This document shows positions 35,292 through 44,883 of a stretch of 64,000 nucleotides of DNA, in pieces. The number at the start of each line of letters is the position of its first letter. Within the stretch, counting starts at the first letter, position 1. The notes beneath the pieces were generated by a model. That model was not told the DNA's origin. It saw only the letters and a list, made by a program, of their open reading frames with translations, and did no database searches. A program made the translations under genes and the position numbers. Source of the DNA: CAZSDW01 sp964605705 (GTDB taxonomy: Bacteria; Fidelibacterota; UBA2242); the NCBI GenBank assembly GCA_964605705.1, contig CAZSDW010000010.1:39005-103004 (forward strand), given 5' to 3'.

Positions 35292-38222
35292 ATGACGGCA
35301 AATTCCAAACCAGCCAGATCTAAGATCAATGCGACCAAGCCCTTTTTTGTCGTCGGAATCGGCGCATCTGCCGGTGGCCTGGAAGCACTGGGTAACTTTT
35401 TTACCAAAGTAAGCCCGAAACCGGGCACCGCGTTCGTCATTATTCAGCATCTCAGCCCGAGCTATAAAAGCAGCATGGCGTCTCTCCTGACCAGATATAC
35501 CGATCTGCCTGTCGCTGAAATCATCGACAGTATGCCGGTGAAATCCAATCATATTTACCTGAATCCTTCGGATAAAAACGTCGCCCTGTTTAGCCGGGTA
35601 TTTCAGCTGAGCGACCCGGCACCCAAAGCCGGGATCAACCTGCCGATCGATCATTTTTTCCGCTCCCTGGCGGATGACTGTCAGGAACAGGCAGTCGGCA
35701 TTATTTTGTCCGGTACGGCGTCCGATGGTTCAGCCGGCATCAAAGCCATTAAGGAGCACGGCGGCATGGTGATGGTTCAACAGCCTGACAACGCCCAATA
35801 CCCCGGCATGCCCCAGAGCGCCATCAATACCGGTCTGGTGGATGTCATTCTGCCAGTCGAGGAATTGCCTGCCAGCCTGCTAAAATACGTCCGGCATCCG
35901 TTATTAAAAAAACGTAGCACCGACGCTGATCAACAAAGTATTTTTCAGGACAATATCCGGAAAATCTTTCACTTCATCCGCAGCAAAACGGGACACGATT
36001 TCAGCCAGTATAAACAAAACACGATCCGGCGGCGGGTCGAACGGCGGATGGCGATTCACCAGATTGCCGAATTGCCGGATTATATCCGGTATCTCGAAAA
36101 AACTCCTTTGGAAGCCGAAACCCTGTTCCGGGAACTGCTGATTGGCGTGACCGGGTTTTTCCGTGATCCGGAAGCCTTCGATATCCTGAAAGAGACTATC
36201 CTGCCGAAATTTCTGGAAACGAAATTACCGGACGCAACTCTGCGTATCTGGATCGTCGGCTGCTCCACCGGCGAGGAAGCCTACTCCCTGGGAATCCTCC
36301 TCTCTGAAGTAATGAATGCTCTGAAAAAACAGTTCAACTTTCAGATTTTCGCCAGTGATATCGATCCACGGGCGATCGAAACAGCACGCCTGGGTGTTTA
36401 CCCGGAAAGCATTGTTTCCGATGTCAGCGAAGAACGCTTAAGACATTATTTCAGCAAAGTCGATCATCATTTCCGGATTAAAAAATCCATTCGCGACATG
36501 GTGGTTTTTGCCGATCACAACCTGATCAAAGACCCGCCCTTTTCCAGGCTGGATCTGCTGGTCTGCCGGAATCTGCTCATCTATTTGGACGGCGCTCTCC
36601 AAAAGAAGATATTCCCCATATTTCACTTTACCCTGAATCCCGACGGAATTCTCTTTCTGGGATCGTCGGAAAGTATTGGAGTCCACACCGATCTATTCAA
36701 GCCCCTGAATCCCAAATGGAAAATCTTTCAAAAGAAGCTCAACCTGGATGGAAAAGCCAAAGAATTATACGACTATCAACCGAAAAACAACAAGTCAATA
36801 AAAATGAATGGTCCCAACAAAAAATCACCGAGTATTGCCGATGTCATCCATAAAACCGAACGCCTGATTTTTGATACGTTTGCCCCGGCAGCCGTCATTA
36901 TCAATGAAAAATCGGAGATTCTGCATTTCATCGGTTCTACCGACAAATTCCTGGCGCCGCCCGTCGGGCAAGCCTCTTTTAATCTGCTGAATATGGCGCG
37001 GGAAAATTTAAAGTATCAGTTGTCGGTACTAATCACCAAAGCGCTGCAACAGAAAACCATCACATCCGCCAGTGGTATTCGCTTCGCATCGGATAATGTC
37101 AACCGGGTTGCTGATATCACAGTGCGGCCCCTTTCCGAGGACAATCTGCCCGAAGGATTGATGCTGGTGATTTTCGAAGATATGACTGCCACCGGTAAGC
37201 CAAAAGCTGCGGTAAGTGTTTCATCCGGCACAAACCCCCGTAACAGGAATGTTGCGCAACTCGAAAAGGAACTGCAATCCACCCGGGAATACCTCCAGAG
37301 CACCATTGAGGAAATGGAAACTTCCAATGAGGAACTGCGCTCCGCCAATGAAGAATTACAATCGGTTAATGAAGAGCTGCAAAGCGCCAATGAAGAACTG
37401 GAAACTTCCAAAGAGGAACTCCATTCCACCAATGAGGAGCTCAGCACCGTCAACGCGGAACTGCAGATGAAAGTGGCAGAATTGAGCCAGTCCAACGACG
37501 ACATGAACAACCTGCTGGCGGCTAGCCAGATCGGGACCGTCTTCCTGGACAATAATCTCTGCATCAAACGCTTTACGCCCGCCATGCAGAATACGATCAA
37601 CCTGATCACTTCCGATATCGGCAGACCCATTGATCATATCACGACCCAGTTTCAGGATTTGAAAATCAGTGACTATGTCCGGGAAGTCCTCAATACGCTG
37701 CACCAGAAAGAGTGTGAAATCCAGACCCGCGAAGGGCATTGGTACAACATGCGGATTCTGCCCTACCGCACCACAGAAAATGTCATCGACGGCGTGGTGA
37801 TCACCTTTTTCGATATTCAATCCGTCAGACAGACCCGAAAATTACGCCGCCTGGCAACCATCCTGCAGGATTCCGATGATGCGATTCTGGCATTTGACCT
37901 TACCGGAAATATCATTGCCTGGAACCGGGGCGCCGAAAAGATGTACGGCTATAGTGAGCCAGAAGCCCTCCGGATGAAAATATATGCAATCACCCGAAAA
38001 AAAGACCACGCTGAATTCGACCGCTTGATTCAAACCATAAAAGCCGGGAAACCGGTTGAGCCCTATAATGCAATACGGATCAGCAAAACCGGACAGAAAC
38101 TGGATGTCCTGGTCACGGCTACGACACTCCGCGATGATCAGGGAGTCCCGGTAGAAGTGGCTATCACCGAGCGAAATCTTTACTGGCTCCCGACCGAAAA
38201 AGCAAAGAAAGCATCCTCATGA
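35292..38222 (+). CDS. CheB-CheR-PAS fusion protein
   Basis: A 976-residue fusion. Residues ~18-200 are a CheB methylesterase domain: Ser in VGIGASAGGLEAL, His in IIQHLSPSYKS and Asp in SGTASDGSAGI. Residues ~215-480 are a CheR methyltransferase with the SAM site IWIVGCSTGEEAYSLGILL and later DLLVCRNLLIYL. A segment with glutamate-rich heptads (SNEELRSANEELQSVNEEL, ~660-740) forms a coiled coil, followed by two PAS domains. There is no receiver at the N-terminus. No CheA, CheW or chemoreceptor is seen nearby, so it probably does not serve classical chemotaxis. GAGGA 8 nt upstream supports the start. It overlaps the next gene by 4 bp. Confidence 0.92.
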   Translation: MTANSKPARSKINATKPFFVVGIGASAGGLEALGNFFTKVSPKPGTAFVIIQHLSPSYKSSMASLLTRYTDLPVAEIIDSMPVKSNHIYLNPSDKNVALFSRVFQLSDPAPKAGINLPIDHFFRSLADDCQEQAVGIILSGTASDGSAGIKAIKEHGGMVMVQQPDNAQYPGMPQSAINTGLVDVILPVEELPASLLKYVRHPLLKKRSTDADQQSIFQDNIRKIFHFIRSKTGHDFSQYKQNTIRRRVERRMAIHQIAELPDYIRYLEKTPLEAETLFRELLIGVTGFFRDPEAFDILKETILPKFLETKLPDATLRIWIVGCSTGEEAYSLGILLSEVMNALKKQFNFQIFASDIDPRAIETARLGVYPESIVSDVSEERLRHYFSKVDHHFRIKKSIRDMVVFADHNLIKDPPFSRLDLLVCRNLLIYLDGALQKKIFPIFHFTLNPDGILFLGSSESIGVHTDLFKPLNPKWKIFQKKLNLDGKAKELYDYQPKNNKSIKMNGPNKKSPSIADVIHKTERLIFDTFAPAAVIINEKSEILHFIGSTDKFLAPPVGQASFNLLNMARENLKYQLSVLITKALQQKTITSASGIRFASDNVNRVADITVRPLSEDNLPEGLMLVIFEDMTATGKPKAAVSVSSGTNPRNRNVAQLEKELQSTREYLQSTIEEMETSNEELRSANEELQSVNEELQSANEELETSKEELHSTNEELSTVNAELQMKVAELSQSNDDMNNLLAASQIGTVFLDNNLCIKRFTPAMQNTINLITSDIGRPIDHITTQFQDLKISDYVREVLNTLHQKECEIQTREGHWYNMRILPYRTTENVIDGVVITFFDIQSVRQTRKLRRLATILQDSDDAILAFDLTGNIIAWNRGAEKMYGYSEPEALRMKIYAITRKKDHAEFDRLIQTIKAGKPVEPYNAIRISKTGQKLDVLVTATTLRDDQGVPVEVAITERNLYWLPTEKAKKASS

Positions 38223-41200
38223 AAAACAAATCCAATCCTTCATCAGATAAAACCAATCTGCGTCAACAGGCGGAAAAAAAATTAGGCGGAAAAACCGATC
38301 AGGTACAGGATTTCGCGAAGATGAGCCCTGACGAGATTGCCCGGACGGTTCATGAACTCCGGGTTCACCAGATCGAGATGGAGATGCAGAATGAACAGCT
38401 GCGCCAGACCCAGATGGAGCTGGAACAGACCCGGGATAAATACAGCGATCTCTATGATTTCGCACCCGTGGGGTATTGTACCCTTTCCGAGAAAGGCACA
38501 ATCACGGAATGCAACCTGACCCTCTGTTCGCTCCTGAACATCGACCGCAGTTCCCTGGTTGGAAAACATTTTTCAGCTTTTATCCACCCGGAAGATCACG
38601 ATAATTATTACCGATTTTGGAATCACCTGCAAAAGGAAAATTCCGCACAACAATCCCAGTTTCGTATGCAGCAAAAAAACGGAAACCGTTTTTTTACTGA
38701 CTTACATGCCATGGTCATTCCGGAATCGGAAACAGAAAAACGGCATATGCGTCTGGCGGTGACCAATATTTCTTCCCAAAGAGCCGCCGATGACGCACTG
38801 CACCAGGAACGGGATCTGCTGAAAGATATCACCGATACCAGTCCCGTGGGGATAACCGTTGTCGATACCGTCGGTCAGATCACCTTTGCCAATGCTGAAG
38901 CCGAGAAGATCCTCGGTCTGGAAAAGGAATCCATCACCAGCCGGAGGTATAACGATCCGCTCTGGAAAATCACCGATTACAGCGGTAATCCCTTTCCCAA
39001 CGAACAACTGCCTTTTGCAGTCGTTAAAAAAACCCTCAAGCCCACTTACAATATTCAACACGCCATCCAGTGGCTCGATGGACAGCGCACCCTGCTCAGT
39101 ATCAACGCCATGCCCCGGTTTGATGAATCGGGACATTTTCAGGGCATGGTTGCCGCGATTCAGGATGTCACCGAGAAGATCAGGACTGAACGGGCGTTAA
39201 ATCGGGAAATGGAACTGGCTCAGCATTACCTGAATATCGCCGGAACCCTTTTTGTCGCGATCGATAAAAACCAGATTGTCACCATGATAAATCCCAAAGC
39301 CTGTGAAATCCTGGGCTATCCCGAAAATGAAATTATCGGTAAAAACTGGTTTGACCATTTTGTGCCCAAAGGCAACCGGAAAGACGTCAAAAAAGTCTTT
39401 GATAAAATCATTGCCGGGCAATTGACGCCGGTCGAATTCTATGAAAACCCGGTGCTGACTAAATCCGGCAAAGAACGCCTGATTACGTGGCATAATTCAC
39501 TGCTTTATGATGATAATGGTTCCATCGGCGGAATCCTGAGCTCCGGCGAAGATATCACCCGGCACTACGAATCCCAGGAAAAACTGCTGGAACAGTTTCA
39601 GTTCCAGCAAACCCTGATCAACACGATTCCAAGCCCGGTTTTCTATAAAGATAACCAGGGGAAATATACCGGCTGCAATAAAGCTTTCAGCAATTTTATC
39701 GGATTACCCCAGGAAAAGATTCTGGGCAAAACAGCCTATGACATTGTCCCCGGGGAATTCGCCGATTTTTATCACAAAAAAGATTTGGAACTCATTGAGC
39801 ATCCCGGAATCCAGCATTACGAATGGAAAGTCAAATCCGCCGACGGCAACATTAGAAATGCCATTTTCGATAAAGCCACATTATACGGAGCCAACAAACA
39901 GCCCGCTGGTATGATCGGAATCATTTCCGATATCACCGAATTGAAGCAAGCGGAACAGGAAATCCGGGAAAGCCATAGTGCCACCCTGAATATTCTTGAG
40001 GATTTTAACCGGGAATTTAATATAAGAAAAAGAACGGAAGCTGCCTTAAAAAAAAGCGACGAACGTTTCAATCTTGCCATGCAGGCAACGTCGGATGGTA
40101 TCTGGGACTGGAACCTGATCAGCAACGCCATATACTATTCCCCCGGTTGGAAAAGCATGCTGGGATACGCCGACGATGAAATCAAAAATGAATTTTCCGA
40201 ATGGGAACGCCTGACTGACCCGGAAGATTTGGAAAAAACCTGGCAAATGCTGGATGAGCACATCAGCGGTAAGCGTGACCGTTTTGAGATTGAGTTTAAA
40301 ATGCGCCATAAAGACGGTCACTGGGTGGACATTTTATCCCGCGCCAACGCGGTGTTCGATCAAAATGGCAAAGCCATCCGTCTGATCGGTACCCATGTGG
40401 ATATCTCCGAGCGTAAAAATCTGGAACAGCAGATTCGGGACGCTTATAATTTCAACCAGTTGATTATTGACACCTCGCCGGTGGGTGTCTGGATCTATGA
40501 TGAAACCGGTCAAACCATTATGATCAATCCGGCTGGCGTTGCGCTGAGCGGCGGCGATTATGATCTGCTGATCCGCATGAACTGGCGTAAACTGGAGTCA
40601 TGGAAAAAGACAGGGCTGTTCGATGCCGCCGAAGAAGTACTGAAAACCGGCAAAATGGTCAAAAAGGAAATCCATGCCGTCAATACAGTCAACACAGAAG
40701 TCTGGTATGAAGCGTTGCTGCTCTCGGTCCAATTCAAGGGGAAGAAGCATCTGCTGATGATGACCTATGATGTCAAAGAGCAGAGAATTGCCGGAAGAGC
40801 CTTGCGGGAGAGCGAGGAACGCTTCCGGCAGCTGTTTGACAACATGCAAAACGGCGTAGCGATTTATACGCCTGTTGATGATGGCAAAGAATTTATCTTT
40901 AAAGACATTAATAAAGCCGGTGAAAAACTCAGCCAGGTCAAAAAGGAAGCTATCGTCGGCAAAAAGCTATTGGATATATTCCCCGGTGCCGCTGCGTACG
41001 GCTTGATCGATGCTTTTCATCAAACTGTCAAGACTGGTAAACCCGCGCATGTTGACCTCAAAATGTACCAGGATCAACGAATGTCTCAATGGGTGGAAAA
41101 CACGGTTTATGCCTTGCCATCCGGCGAGGTCGTTGCTATCTATGAAGATACCAGCGAACGCCATAGATATCTGGATGCTTTACGGGAAAATGAGGCGAAA

Positions 41201-42598
41201 TTCCGGGAGATTTTCGAATTTGCCGGCGAGGGAATCATCTATGTAAGCCCGCAAGGGCAGATTCTGGAAGTGAACCAGTCGCTCCTGAAAATCGTAAACC
41301 TGGATTACAAGGAAGTGGTCGGACTGAACGTCACGAAGCTGGCAAAAAAACTGCTGAGATTACAGGACAGCAAATGGATCCTGCCACTGGTCACTAAAGC
41401 GCTGAGCGGCAAGAAAATCAAAAACTTTGAAATCGAATTCAGGAACCGGATTCTGGAAATCGGCGCTTCCTACAATAAAAAATCCGGTTGCACCACCGGG
41501 ATACTCCGGGATATTACCGAGCGGAGGCAGATGGAAAATCAAATCCGGAAAAGTGAAAAACAGTACCACCATCTGTTCGACAGCATGCTGGACGCTTTTG
41601 CCCTGCATGAAATGATTTACGACAATAACGGTAAACCGGTGGATTACCGGTTCATCACCGTCAACTCCGCCTTTGAGAAATCGACCGGACTCAAAAAAGA
41701 ACAACTGATTGGAAAAACTGTCCTGGAAATCATGCCCGGCACCGAGTCATATTGGATTAGAATCTACGGAGAGGTCGTTCGTACCGGAAATCCGAAACAG
41801 TTTGAAAATTATTCACGGGAATTAAACCGGTATTATGAAGGCGTTGCCTACTCGCCGGAGTCGGGTAAATTCGCCACCATTTTCCAGGATGTAACGGAGC
41901 GGATATTGGCGACAAAAAAACTCCGTGTCAGCGAAGAACGCCTCCGGGCACTGGCAACCCATTTACAGAATATTCGCGAGGATGAACGCAAAGCCATTGC
42001 CCGGGAAATCCATGATGAAATCGCCCAGATTATGACTGCCCTGAAAATCGATCTGTCAATCCTGGGTTCCAATTTATCCGATAGCTACCCGGAAATATCC
42101 GCTCAATACGGACCCGATATCCAGCTGATGAAAGACCTGATTGATACGACTATCAAAAAGATTCGGGACATGATTCAGCGCCTGCGCCCCGAGGCTCTGG
42201 ATTCCATGGGATTGATTGAAGCAATGCGCTGGTCTATGAATGAAATGACCCGGGACAGCCAACTCACCGGACACTTCAGAAGTTATCTCAAGCAACTGGA
42301 TCTGGCTGGCGATCAGGCACTGGCATTTTATCGTATTTTTCAGGAAGCTGTTACCAATACAATCCGGCATGCTGCCGCCGCAAATATCCATGCCTCGCTC
42401 AGTAAAAGGAACCGGCAGTTGATTTTAAAGATCAATGATGACGGAATTGGGCTTGATCTTGAGAAAATAAACAAACGTGACAGCTATGGCTTGACCGGAA
42501 TGCGCGAACGGGCGCTATCTCTCAACGGAACGCTCAGGATTGAGAGCCAACCAGGGAAAGGCACTACAATAATTCTAACGGTTCCGCTCAACGAATAG
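38219..42598 (+). CDS. Multi-PAS (9) histidine kinase, NarX/HisKA_3 type
   Basis: A 1459-residue soluble sensor kinase. An N-terminal helix (RTVHELRVHQIEMEMQNEQL) leads to about nine PAS units between residues ~70 and 1235. The transmitter is of the NarX/DesK class: the phosphoacceptor His1265 in AREIHDEIAQIMTALKIDL, then the ATPase with YRIFQEAVTNTIRHA, INDDGIGLDL and YGLTGMRERALSLNG. Its ATG overlaps the CheB-CheR stop by 4 bp. Kinases of this class usually pair with NarL-type regulators, and one starts 307 bp downstream (42905), with element B in between. Confidence 0.93.
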   Translation: MKNKSNPSSDKTNLRQQAEKKLGGKTDQVQDFAKMSPDEIARTVHELRVHQIEMEMQNEQLRQTQMELEQTRDKYSDLYDFAPVGYCTLSEKGTITECNLTLCSLLNIDRSSLVGKHFSAFIHPEDHDNYYRFWNHLQKENSAQQSQFRMQQKNGNRFFTDLHAMVIPESETEKRHMRLAVTNISSQRAADDALHQERDLLKDITDTSPVGITVVDTVGQITFANAEAEKILGLEKESITSRRYNDPLWKITDYSGNPFPNEQLPFAVVKKTLKPTYNIQHAIQWLDGQRTLLSINAMPRFDESGHFQGMVAAIQDVTEKIRTERALNREMELAQHYLNIAGTLFVAIDKNQIVTMINPKACEILGYPENEIIGKNWFDHFVPKGNRKDVKKVFDKIIAGQLTPVEFYENPVLTKSGKERLITWHNSLLYDDNGSIGGILSSGEDITRHYESQEKLLEQFQFQQTLINTIPSPVFYKDNQGKYTGCNKAFSNFIGLPQEKILGKTAYDIVPGEFADFYHKKDLELIEHPGIQHYEWKVKSADGNIRNAIFDKATLYGANKQPAGMIGIISDITELKQAEQEIRESHSATLNILEDFNREFNIRKRTEAALKKSDERFNLAMQATSDGIWDWNLISNAIYYSPGWKSMLGYADDEIKNEFSEWERLTDPEDLEKTWQMLDEHISGKRDRFEIEFKMRHKDGHWVDILSRANAVFDQNGKAIRLIGTHVDISERKNLEQQIRDAYNFNQLIIDTSPVGVWIYDETGQTIMINPAGVALSGGDYDLLIRMNWRKLESWKKTGLFDAAEEVLKTGKMVKKEIHAVNTVNTEVWYEALLLSVQFKGKKHLLMMTYDVKEQRIAGRALRESEERFRQLFDNMQNGVAIYTPVDDGKEFIFKDINKAGEKLSQVKKEAIVGKKLLDIFPGAAAYGLIDAFHQTVKTGKPAHVDLKMYQDQRMSQWVENTVYALPSGEVVAIYEDTSERHRYLDALRENEAKFREIFEFAGEGIIYVSPQGQILEVNQSLLKIVNLDYKEVVGLNVTKLAKKLLRLQDSKWILPLVTKALSGKKIKNFEIEFRNRILEIGASYNKKSGCTTGILRDITERRQMENQIRKSEKQYHHLFDSMLDAFALHEMIYDNNGKPVDYRFITVNSAFEKSTGLKKEQLIGKTVLEIMPGTESYWIRIYGEVVRTGNPKQFENYSRELNRYYEGVAYSPESGKFATIFQDVTERILATKKLRVSEERLRALATHLQNIREDERKAIAREIHDEIAQIMTALKIDLSILGSNLSDSYPEISAQYGPDIQLMKDLIDTTIKKIRDMIQRLRPEALDSMGLIEAMRWSMNEMTRDSQLTGHFRSYLKQLDLAGDQALAFYRIFQEAVTNTIRHAAAANIHASLSKRNRQLILKINDDGIGLDLEKINKRDSYGLTGMRERALSLNGTLRIESQPGKGTTIILTVPLNE

Positions 42599-42642
42599 CG
42601 CTCGGAAATAAGAATTGGGAATTTACCCGGTGTTTATTAAAA

Positions 42643-42864
42643 TAACGTGAGTTCGATCTAAAACAATGCTAAGGAAATTACCAATGGAAACTGTTAAAAC
42701 AGTTGAATTCTTAGTAAAAATTAGGTGCATCCCCCGAATTCTCCTACAGGAGTCCCTGCTGGGAAATTCGGGGGCTATCCCAAAATATCCAAACTCAGGA
42801 AACCGTTTCAACGGTTTTTTATCTATCCGGAGAGACAGTGATTGGTTAAATCGAACTCACATTA
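42643..42864. mobile_element. MITE-like element, copy B
   Basis: A 222-bp element with terminal inverted repeats TAACGTGAGTTCGAT (42643-42657) and ATCGAACTCACATTA (42850-42864), matching at 14 of 15 bases. Its core, 42684-42772, matches copy A at 35128-35216 in reverse complement. It contains three hairpins: an AACTGTT/AACAGTT stem, a CCCGAATT/AATTCGGG stem with a CTCCTACAGGAG inner loop, and an AAACCGTT/AACGGTTT stem. It has no ORF. It separates the 9-PAS kinase from its likely response regulator, so it may carry that gene's promoter or terminate the kinase transcript. Confidence 0.8.
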
Positions 42865-42904
42865 AAATACCTTATAATCAGCAAACCAGGCAAGGAATTG
42901 CAGT

Positions 42905-43540
42905 ATGATTACCATATTAATTGCCGATGATCACAGCCTGATCCGGGAAGGATTCAAAAAAATTCTCAGCCGCGAGACGGATATCAGCGTTATCGGAGAA
43001 GCTCAAAATGCCAGTGAGGTAATGGACTTCTTGCAGAACAAGCATTGTGATATTCTTGTGCTGGATATAACCATGCCCGGGAAAAGCGGACTGGATATAT
43101 TGGCGGATATCAAGATTCAGTATCCCGATATCAACGTTCTGGTCCTCAGTATGCATGCCGAAGAGTACTATGCCCTGCGAGCCTTAAAAGCCGGCGCAAA
43201 AGGGTATCTGACCAAGGAAAGCGCACCGGACGAGCTGCTCAAAGCCATCCGAAAAATCGATTCCGGACGGATGTACCTCAGCCAGGATGTGGCGGAGCAG
43301 CTGGCTTACAACCTGGGTGATAAAACCGATAAACTGCCCCATGAAAATCTTTCCAATCGTGAATTCCAGGTCCTGAATCTCATCGCGAATGGACGATCGA
43401 TTTTAGATATCAGCAATGAACTCTCGATCAGCGCCAGCACCGTCAGCACCTACCGTCAGCGGATCATGGAAAAACTAAACCTTCACAGTACTGCCGATAT
43501 CATTCTGTATGCCGTCAATAATCATCTGCTGGATGATTAA
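42905..43540 (+). CDS. NarL/FixJ-family response regulator
   Basis: A 211-residue two-domain regulator. The receiver has the acidic pair in LIADDHSLIREGF, phosphoacceptor Asp54 in ILVLDITMPGKSG and the lysine in GYLTKESAPDEL. The C-terminal LuxR-type helix-turn-helix is NLSNREFQVLNLIANGRS, with ISASTVSTYRQRIMEKLNL as recognition region. The predicted partner is the HisKA_3 kinase encoded just upstream. AAGGA precedes the ATG by about 8 nt. It starts 40 bp after element B. Confidence 0.95.
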   Translation: MITILIADDHSLIREGFKKILSRETDISVIGEAQNASEVMDFLQNKHCDILVLDITMPGKSGLDILADIKIQYPDINVLVLSMHAEEYYALRALKAGAKGYLTKESAPDELLKAIRKIDSGRMYLSQDVAEQLAYNLGDKTDKLPHENLSNREFQVLNLIANGRSILDISNELSISASTVSTYRQRIMEKLNLHSTADIILYAVNNHLLDD

Positions 43541-43702
43541 TGGACAAAGTTATGATAAAATCGCTTCAGTCGTGGGCGTTGTGGGGATTCAGCTACAGGC
43601 GTGTAGCCAAATGGCGACAGAAAAATTACAATATTTACGACAGAATTACCTATAAATCTTTCATATACTGCTAATGGTCCGGGCATTCGGGGGCAACCAA
43701 TC

Positions 43703-44059
43703 ATGCAAGTGTTTATAGTTGACGACTCAGAAATATTACGCAATAGTCTGAAACGGCTGCTTAAATCCGTTGAAAAATGCCGGATTTGCGGCGAAGCCGC
43801 CCGTGTATCCGAGGCTGTCCCGGCAATCCTCGAATCAAAACCCGACGTTGTGATCCTCGACGTGCAACTCGCCGATGGTCTGGGTTTTGACGTTTTCGAC
43901 GAAGTTAGCAAGTCCGGCTTCAGACCCGTCTATCTCACTCTGACGAATTACCCAACTCCCTACTATAAAAAATTGTGTAAAGACCGGCAAATTCCCTACT
44001 TTTTTGACAAGACCACGGATTTCAATAAGGTCGTCAGCACCTTAAAATCCTTCAATTAA
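43703..44059 (+). CDS. Stand-alone receiver domain protein
   Basis: A 118-residue single receiver. The acidic residues in VFIVDDSEIL, phosphoacceptor Asp53 in VVILDVQLADG, the Thr in YLTLTNYP and the Lys in YFFDKTTDF are all there, so it should accept phosphate. There is no output domain, so it acts by protein contact or as a phosphate relay/sink. It is preceded by a 162-bp gap with no gene. Confidence 0.85.
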   Translation: MQVFIVDDSEILRNSLKRLLKSVEKCRICGEAARVSEAVPAILESKPDVVILDVQLADGLGFDVFDEVSKSGFRPVYLTLTNYPTPYYKKLCKDRQIPYFFDKTTDFNKVVSTLKSFN

Positions 44060-44110
44060 ACCGAAATTACAGCAGCTTCGTTTACAGAATACCAGCCTTC
44101 CATAAAATCT

Positions 44111-44152
44111 TCCGGTAGTCATTAGTGACGTCTGTAGATCAATCACTACGGG
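44111..44152. other. Imperfect stem-loop downstream of a receiver gene
   Basis: TCCGGTAGTCATT and AATCACTACGGGA form a stem with two mismatches around an ~16-nt loop, 52 bp after the stop at 44059. No T-run follows, so a classical terminator is not supported. It may end or stabilise the transcript. Confidence 0.35.
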
Positions 44153-44315
44153 AACATCGCCAATAATCGACACAAAAATCGTTAGTTCTACTATAGTACG
44201 ATACCTGCAGGGCTAATAGTTTATCGCTGCAATATGATTGGGATTTGAAATGAATAAAAACAACCAACAATCCGACAGACTTATCAGTAAAGGCAAAAGG
44301 CAAAGGGAAACAGCT

Positions 44316-44687
44316 ATGAAGATTCTCATCGTTGACGACTCAAAAATCATTTATGATCGTCTTCAAAAACTCGTTGTGCGTCAACTTGATAAAAATGACA
44401 GTATCACTAACTTGGCGGAACTCGACAATCTCCTGATGGATGTTTACCATATGTCGCCCGATGTCCTGATTTTGAACACCTATTCCCTGCGGGGCACCCT
44501 GATCGAATCAATCCGGGCTATTAAAACCATTAAGCCTCTGACAAAAATCATTTCTCTGACTGAGTTTTATGATGAAACCTTTGAGACACTCCTGAAAAAT
44601 GCCGGTTCGGATTTCTTTATTGACATTTCCTCCGGGATTGAAAGTGTCCCGGACATTCTAAACAGTTTTAAAAATCAGTCCAATTGA
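44316..44687 (+). CDS. Degenerate receiver (pseudo-receiver) lacking the phosphoacceptor
   Basis: A 123-residue receiver-like protein starting at the ATG at 44316, after AAAGGGAAA. Starts at 44250 or 44238 would add a charged tail. It keeps the acidic pair in ILIVDDSKII and the Thr in IISLTEFYD. The phosphoacceptor Asp is replaced by Asn54 in DVLILNTYS, and the usual Lys after the beta-5 strand is missing (DFFIDISSG). It should not be phosphorylated in the normal way and may act as a constitutive or decoy partner. Overall it resembles the receiver at 43703, so the pair may be an old duplication. Confidence 0.75.
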   Translation: MKILIVDDSKIIYDRLQKLVVRQLDKNDSITNLAELDNLLMDVYHMSPDVLILNTYSLRGTLIESIRAIKTIKPLTKIISLTEFYDETFETLLKNAGSDFFIDISSGIESVPDILNSFKNQSN

Positions 44688-44883
44688 AATGTCAATCGAA
44701 CACGACATATTTAAATTAAGCGAAATATCTTTCACTTTTTCAAGGTCGCATGTACACATTTATTAGAAAAATGGTTCAGATACAAATGTTGAGAGACGGC
44801 TTTTTATTTTTAATTGGCTGATCTCCTTACGATCGGCTTGTTTTAATATTTGTCAGGCTAAAAATGGTTAAAACGGGGGGTCT

